Shown here: one piece after another, positions 59,241 through 64,000 of the stretch
Position numbering within the stretch: position 1 is the stretch's first letter
Layout: every line of letters begins with the position of its first letter
Assembly: GCF_040436345.1 (NCBI RefSeq)
Contig: NC_133225.1
Coordinates: 19,448,040 to 19,512,039, forward strand
Source of the DNA: Pagrus major
Taxonomy: Eukaryota > Chordata > Actinopteri > Spariformes > Sparidae
Direction: 5' to 3'
DNA length: 64,000 nt
Notes under the pieces: generated by a model
What the model saw: the letters and a program-made list of their open reading frames with translations, nothing else
Database searches by the model: none
Told to the model about the DNA's origin: nothing
Made by a program: the position numbers and the translations under genes

Positions 59241-61637
59241 CTGTAGGAGAGTGGATGATGTGATGATGAGAGAAAACCCTTAAAAATCTTTAACCTGAAA
59301 ACAGCTGTGGGTGATAATGTGTCAGCTTGCATTGCATGGATTGATTTAGTTGTTGGGTGATGTTTTTAGTTGTGATCAGAAACTCTAGAGCTTGCTCAGT
59401 TGGTCGGTAAGCCCACAAGATTTTGCCTTGCCTCACCCTTTAGCAACTTGCCGGTCCAACATAGAGGACCCGCTCCCTCTATAAAAGGCTCATTCTAAGG
59501 TAACAAAAACACAATGCTTCTTATCTTCAGGTGATAAGACAGATAGAAACATATCAGTCAATATCAAATTTCTTCCAACCTAAATCCTACACACTGAAAC
59601 TTTAATATAAGACACAATCACCTAGAAATGAGTACTTCAGTGAGGTATGAGACACTTGTTTTTAGACTATTTTCACTTGTTCAACCAGCAGATTTTTTTT
59701 AACTCATCGCTAGCAAGATTCAGGTAACTAGTGGATCATCCAGCTCACCTGGAGGATTTTCTGCTAGATCGCTTCTACACCAACTCACACACATGGTCTC
59801 TTGCTGGAGCAATAAGGAGCTCGTCTCTCTGACTTTGATGTACCAGTTCTGTTTGATAAAAAAATGTAATAGTTTATATATTTATGGAAGGGACTCTGCT
59901 ATGGTTTGCTGTGTTGTGTGTTTTCAGGGCTCTTCTCACTTCTCTATTTTGTGCCTCCTCCTCCTCAAAGTGGGTAGTATCGAGGGGTGTCTCAATTCCT
60001 AAAATGCCTCTCGAGGAGAGAGGAGACGAGGAGGCGAGGAGGCTTTTTGGAGGGGCTATAAGTGAGGATGCACAGGTGTATCTCTTGCAGATATTTTTTC
60101 ATAAGCTCTATAACTCATTTTAAATGATCAAATGCGTTTGTCCGGCACCTGGTACCGCACTGTTCTAACCACGTTCCTTTATGACATTTCACCTCAATAT
60201 TATTTGTCACATTGCGTTGTGAGTTGCCGTGTTGTCGTGAAAACTGTTCTGAGATCACAAAATACAGCAGCAGACTATAACAAAACAAAGGACAGATGAT
60301 GCAGCTGTGCCGCACATCACATTTAATTGACGTCGCTTCCAAAAACGTCTCCATGGCAGAGGTGTCTCATTTCTTTTTTGAGTGCCTCTTGCCTCGACTC
60401 GTCTCTCCTCGTGTCTCTTCCTCGACTCCTCCACTCGCATCTTATGTGGGAAGGATTGGGAAGGGCAAGTCATCAAGGAATCGGAGGCAGCTGGAAAACC
60501 TGTTATTCGGTTGGCTCCCTCTTCCCCTGGCACCATGTCATATTACTTTGAAGTTGTTTTGATTCTCCGTATAAATTAGTTGGCATTATCTTAGTTAACT
60601 TGGCAGTATTTTTTCTGCCTGATTCAATTGTTAGAAATAATAATTTTTTGTTAAATTTTTTTCCCCTTAAAATGAATCTTTGTTGAATAAAACACCTTTT
60701 ATTTAGTTAATCCCTTGCGTGTGCTTCCCTTATTCCTTATGGTCTCAGAGCTGTTCATTGAGCGTAATGATGAACGCCAAATGTTGGTGTCATTGTCTGG
60801 TGGACAAAGACGTCTTTCAAAAAACACAGTGAAAAAACAGAAATATACAACAGAAATATTGTCCACCTTGTTTTCATCTGAGACCTCAGCAGGTTCGATT
60901 CAGCAATTTCAGGTTAATATTCCTCCAATGTCACAGCGTAAAATCACCGCAGAGTTAAGCTTTTTTTGGTCCTCTTCCAGATGGGTCCAAGTGGAGGTTG
61001 TGTGTCTGCATTCACAATTTATTGACGGATGTGTCTGTGCATTGATGAGGCCTTATTTTCCAATCCCCGCCCCCACCCTGGGGAGAGCTGGCTATGCGAT
61101 GATCACTGGCTGTTATTTACAAGAGGAGTATTTCAGTGGTACCCGTTATCGCTCACAGATTTTTAGTGATGCCTAATCTATCTTGCCAACTGGTCCAAGG
61201 GTTTCAAGCATCTGCCACTATTCAAGTCATTTGTGGCCCCCGGGTTTAATTTCACAGTTTAAGGCATTTTCTGGAGAATGTTATTGTCGAATATACTGAT
61301 GTATTTTATTTACATGATGTATTGATAATATTTTTACTTTACAAAGGCTTATTTCTTACTCCCTTTACTTGTTGTACAGAGTCTCATTCTCTTATTCATT
61401 CTCATTTTTTTCAAATTGGAGCACCTCATCATGCATTATTGCTTACAAGGTGAATTATTTTGATACTTGTTTTGTTTTCTCCGCTCCACGTGACATTTGC
61501 GCCCTAAATAAGCGTTTGAATAAAGGCAAATGAAGCAAACATTCACCATTTTGCTGTTTTACCAAGGGTTATGTGCCTAACTGACTATTTCTTTTCTCTG
61601 AGTGAACAGGCAACCAGCACAGACTCCAGGAATATTA

Positions 61638-61750
61638 CATGGTAAATGAACTGTAATTATACTGCACTCTTCTAGTCTTAGTGAACATTCAAAGTGCTTT
61701 ACAAACACATTCATACATTGGTGGCAGAGGCTACAATGCAAGATGTCTCA
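61638..61750 (+). repeat. Common fish repeat (GGTAAATGAACTGTAATTATAC type)
   Basis: TGGTAAATGAACTGTAATTA, then CTTCTAGTCTTAGTGAACA, AAAGTGCTTTACAAACAC and GGTGGCAGAGGCTACAATGC, matches in order a repeat that I recall as very common in fish. Confidence 0.7.
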
Positions 61751-62029
61751 CTCCTTAGCAACGTCTGTTATCAGCTAAGAAATAACGATGCGTCTCATTC
61801 AGTATTTTGTGAGGTATATGATTTGCTGCTTTCTACTGTCTACCTGCTTTTTTCGCAGTTCGTGATGATGAACGTGACACACAAGGGGAAAAAAAAGGAA
61901 GGCTTACTTTTCTCATGGCAATTGAAAAAGTCAGATGCCTATTTTTAGTGGCTTTACCCATGTTTAAAGACCCTGTACATACATGCTAATTTTGGTGTTA
62001 AAGTGGTAGCCATTAGTGAGCTACGTGGG

Positions 62030-62135
62030 TGGATTTTTTTTGTATACGGTTGGACAAAGCCACACCAGCCAGTCCCCCGTTTCTAACCTCAGTGCTAAGC
62101 TAAGCTAAGTCGCTGTTTGCTGTAGCCTTATATTT
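62030..62135 (-). repeat. Second copy of the GCTTAGCTTAGC-type repeat
   Basis: In reverse orientation this reads GACTTAGCTTAGCTTAGC, then AGAAACGGGGGACTGGCTGG and GGCTTTGTCC, paralleling the copy near 3.1 kb with substantial divergence. Confidence 0.55.
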
Positions 62136-62819
62136 AACTGACACAAATGAGAGTAAAGCCATTTAAATTAGAGCCCCTCGTTTTTTTTCTAGGACCTGCA
62201 TTTGCATTTGTACACTATTAAGTGCTTCTTCAATGAGAAGAAATCAATTGAAAGTGTATAACTACGCTTACAGACAGTAGAGCAAGACTTTGCCGATTAG
62301 ACCCCGGAGATGTTCATCTTCATTAAGCACAGGCCCATGAAGTTAGGACATAGGTGGAATCCCCTGGAGTCTGGATGCTGCTGCTGGTGGAGTAGCACCA
62401 GCAAATAGAAGAGGAAACCTTTTATTTGATTCACCTGGCTCATCCTGAGGGACAAGGTGGATGAGGAGGTGGTGCGTAGCTCACCTGCAAGTCTACAGGT
62501 AAGAAAGACAGAAGTGAGGTGATATTTGAAGAACATTATCAGCTCTTCATGTAACACTAATCAAGCGTATTCTGCGGGTTGAATAAGAGAAAAGATTAAC
62601 TTTGATTGGCAGTGTGGCTGATTAAAGTTGATGTCACAGAAGAAGCCCTCACTTCGCCAAAAGGTGTAATTTGAAGCCCTGGCGAGCTTTTGAGGCAATC
62701 ACTCCACACATTCAAATCCAATTAAATCATTTTGTCACATTGCCTCATTGGGTCTTACAATCTGTACAGCTACATCCTCAGTCCTTATACACTCAATTCG
62801 AGTGAGGAAAAACGTGCCA

Positions 62820-63760
62820 TATTGGGAAAAAAATGAAAAAAACCCTCTTAACAGGGGGAAAAAAAGACGGACAAAACCTCAGGAAGAGCCACTCTCCCAG
62901 GATGGACAGACATGCAGTAGATGTCGCATGTACAAAACAGAACAACAAAATCACAATTTACAAATTGCATTGGCAGAATATCTGATACAAATTATTTAAT
63001 ATATATAAAGTGCGTGAATCCAGGTGGACGACTGAGCAGGCCGAGCCATCACCAAGTGGTGCACGAGCGACACGACCTCCTCTCCACCAATTTTACAGAA
63101 GTACAGATATAAGGAGATAGTAAGAATGATCCAGGGTATGACGATCCTGATCTGTTAATATGCGAGGCAGCGGGAGCCAGGAGAAAGAGATGTTCCCAAG
63201 GGCCCATGGTCCATCAGAAGGAAGCCTGAATGAAAAGAGAGGAGGAGGAGGAGGAGGAGAAAGCTATAGAGAGAGGACAGTGAGAGAGCGACATGGCTTG
63301 CAGTTTGACAGGACAGAAAACAAAGTACAAAAGTTAGAGAAATGCATTGTTAATCAGAATAAACATAATGGCAGGACAATGTGAATTCTAATACTATAGG
63401 TAGGAGACTCATTGAGACTGAGACCGACCCACTAAAGAAGCTAGCAATCGAAGTCAAGGACTAATCAAAGGTTAAAGTACGTTTTGAGTTTAGATTGTCT
63501 GATGTCAGCTGGGAGATTATTCCAGAGGAAGAGGGCACGAGAGGAAAAAGCCCCGCAGTCAGCTGACTTCTTCTTAACCCTGGGAACCATCAGTAGCCCT
63601 GAACTCTGAGAGTGTAATGCCTGAGGTGGAATATATGGTTTAATGAGATAGGACAGGCAGTGTACAGTTTTGTATGTCATCAGCAGCACCTTAAATTTTG
63701 ATCTGACATGAATTGGGAGCCAGTGCAGTGAGGCTAAGATTGGTGTAATATGATCAAATG
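62820..63760 (-). mobile_element. LINE 3' end with ORF2 C-terminus
   Basis: On the - strand, about 63755 to 63465 encodes TPILASLHWLP, then FKVLLMTYKTVHCLSYL, GLLMVPRVKKKSADCGAFSS and ALFLWNNLPADIR, ending KLKTYFNL: the C-terminus of an L2/CR1-like reverse-transcriptase ORF. Below 63465 is its 3' tail (CCAGGATGGACAGACATGCA on the + strand), which I recall as abundant in teleosts. Compared with the family, the end is shortened before LKTYLF. The copy is 5'-truncated or runs further right with decay. Confidence 0.7.
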
Positions 63761-64000
63761 TATTGATGCATTGTCATCATTCATATACCCGGGGGCAAGG
63801 AGGTAACACATGTGCCTCCAAGATGGATGCACATGTCCTACATGTACCATCATTTCTTTTGGTGAGCTGACATGTGCAATAATTCCCTGAATTAAATATT
63901 TACAAGAAGAAGAAACGTGCGGCGCAATAAGTGGAAATGTGTCTGCTTTAAGGATGAATTGTGTTTGTGAGCTAGATAAACCCACAGTGTACAACTGAAA

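Larger units (their letters stand above)
59241..62819. other. Gene-poor stretch with repeat fragments
   Basis: No gene is recognised. Around 59985-60045 and 60361-60435 are two related GTGTCTCA...TGCCTC segments with mirrored GAGGAGACGAGG and CTCGTCTCTCC runs, probably parts of one degenerate element. The frames at 60715-61176 (+) and 62297-62557 (-) show no family resemblance. Confidence 0.5.

Noticed and set aside
59985-60440. Possible transposon with mirrored GAGGAGACGAGG runs
   Set aside because: The two ends are partly direct and partly inverted copies and I could not define terminal repeats; kept only as a note in the spacer entry.
60715-61176. 153-codon frame on the + strand
   Set aside because: Looked protein-like at first, but has no domain, no promoter or splice context and lies among repeat fragments.
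62297-62557. 86-codon frame on the - strand
   Set aside because: The apparent acceptor (CTTGCAG) is followed by GTGAGC, which looks more like a donor, and the sequence matches nothing I know.
1-64000. tRNA, rRNA, CRISPR arrays and bacterial-type operons
   Set aside because: No cloverleaf with A/B boxes, no rRNA segments and no regularly spaced repeats were seen; the DNA is clearly vertebrate nuclear sequence.

Overview
The window looks like nuclear DNA of a teleost fish, probably a spiny-rayed (percomorph) one. The evidence is compact multi-exon genes with GT-AG introns, (GT)n and GATA microsatellites, and several interspersed repeats that I recognise from teleost genomes. It holds four blocks of genes. 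I did all exon models by hand from splice signals, frame continuity and family resemblance; nothing was searched.

Block 1 (1-8.6 kb, + strand) is the 3' end of plekhm1, an adaptor that links late endosomes and autophagosomes to lysosomes, ending in its cysteine-rich zinc domain. Inside its last intron lies an unexpected open frame of about 330 codons that continues directly from the preceding exon and is followed by an intronic poly(A) signal. This suggests an alternative C-terminus.

Block 2 (8.7-31.2 kb, - strand) is a tandem array of four 5-HT3-receptor-like Cys-loop channel genes, A to D from left to right. A, B and D give complete in-frame models of 475, 474 and 472 residues; C lacks a visible first exon. 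All four keep the Cys-loop, four membrane segments and a cation-type M2. All four have Tyr where 5-HT3A has its serotonin-binding loop B Trp, and all lack the three arginines that throttle 5-HT3A conductance. The ligand is therefore open.

Block 3 (33.6-43.5 kb, - strand) is a tandem family of receptor-transporting-protein (RTP) genes with two coding exons each. Three look intact (171, 170 and 172 residues), one is a pseudogene, and there are one or two decayed fragments. The three intact copies have an interferon-response-like site about 130 bp upstream of the ATG. The pseudogene's first exon and promoter have been replaced by an unrelated block of about 1.1 kb, and a gutted hAT transposon sits in the intron of the last copy.

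Block 4 (46.9-50.1 kb, + strand) is dynlt2b (tctex1d2), a light chain of the dynein-2 motor of cilia, complete in five exons (120 residues), with an RFX X-box and an ETS site just upstream. To its left on the - strand is a decayed reading frame of unknown origin.

From 50 to 64 kb the DNA is mostly gene-poor: LINE 3' ends, MITE-like repeats, and one plausible terminal exon of an unidentified - strand gene near 59 kb. Three sites resembling the CTCF core motif, all in the same orientation, lie near 5.3, 8.3 and 43.9 kb, roughly bracketing the two tandem arrays.
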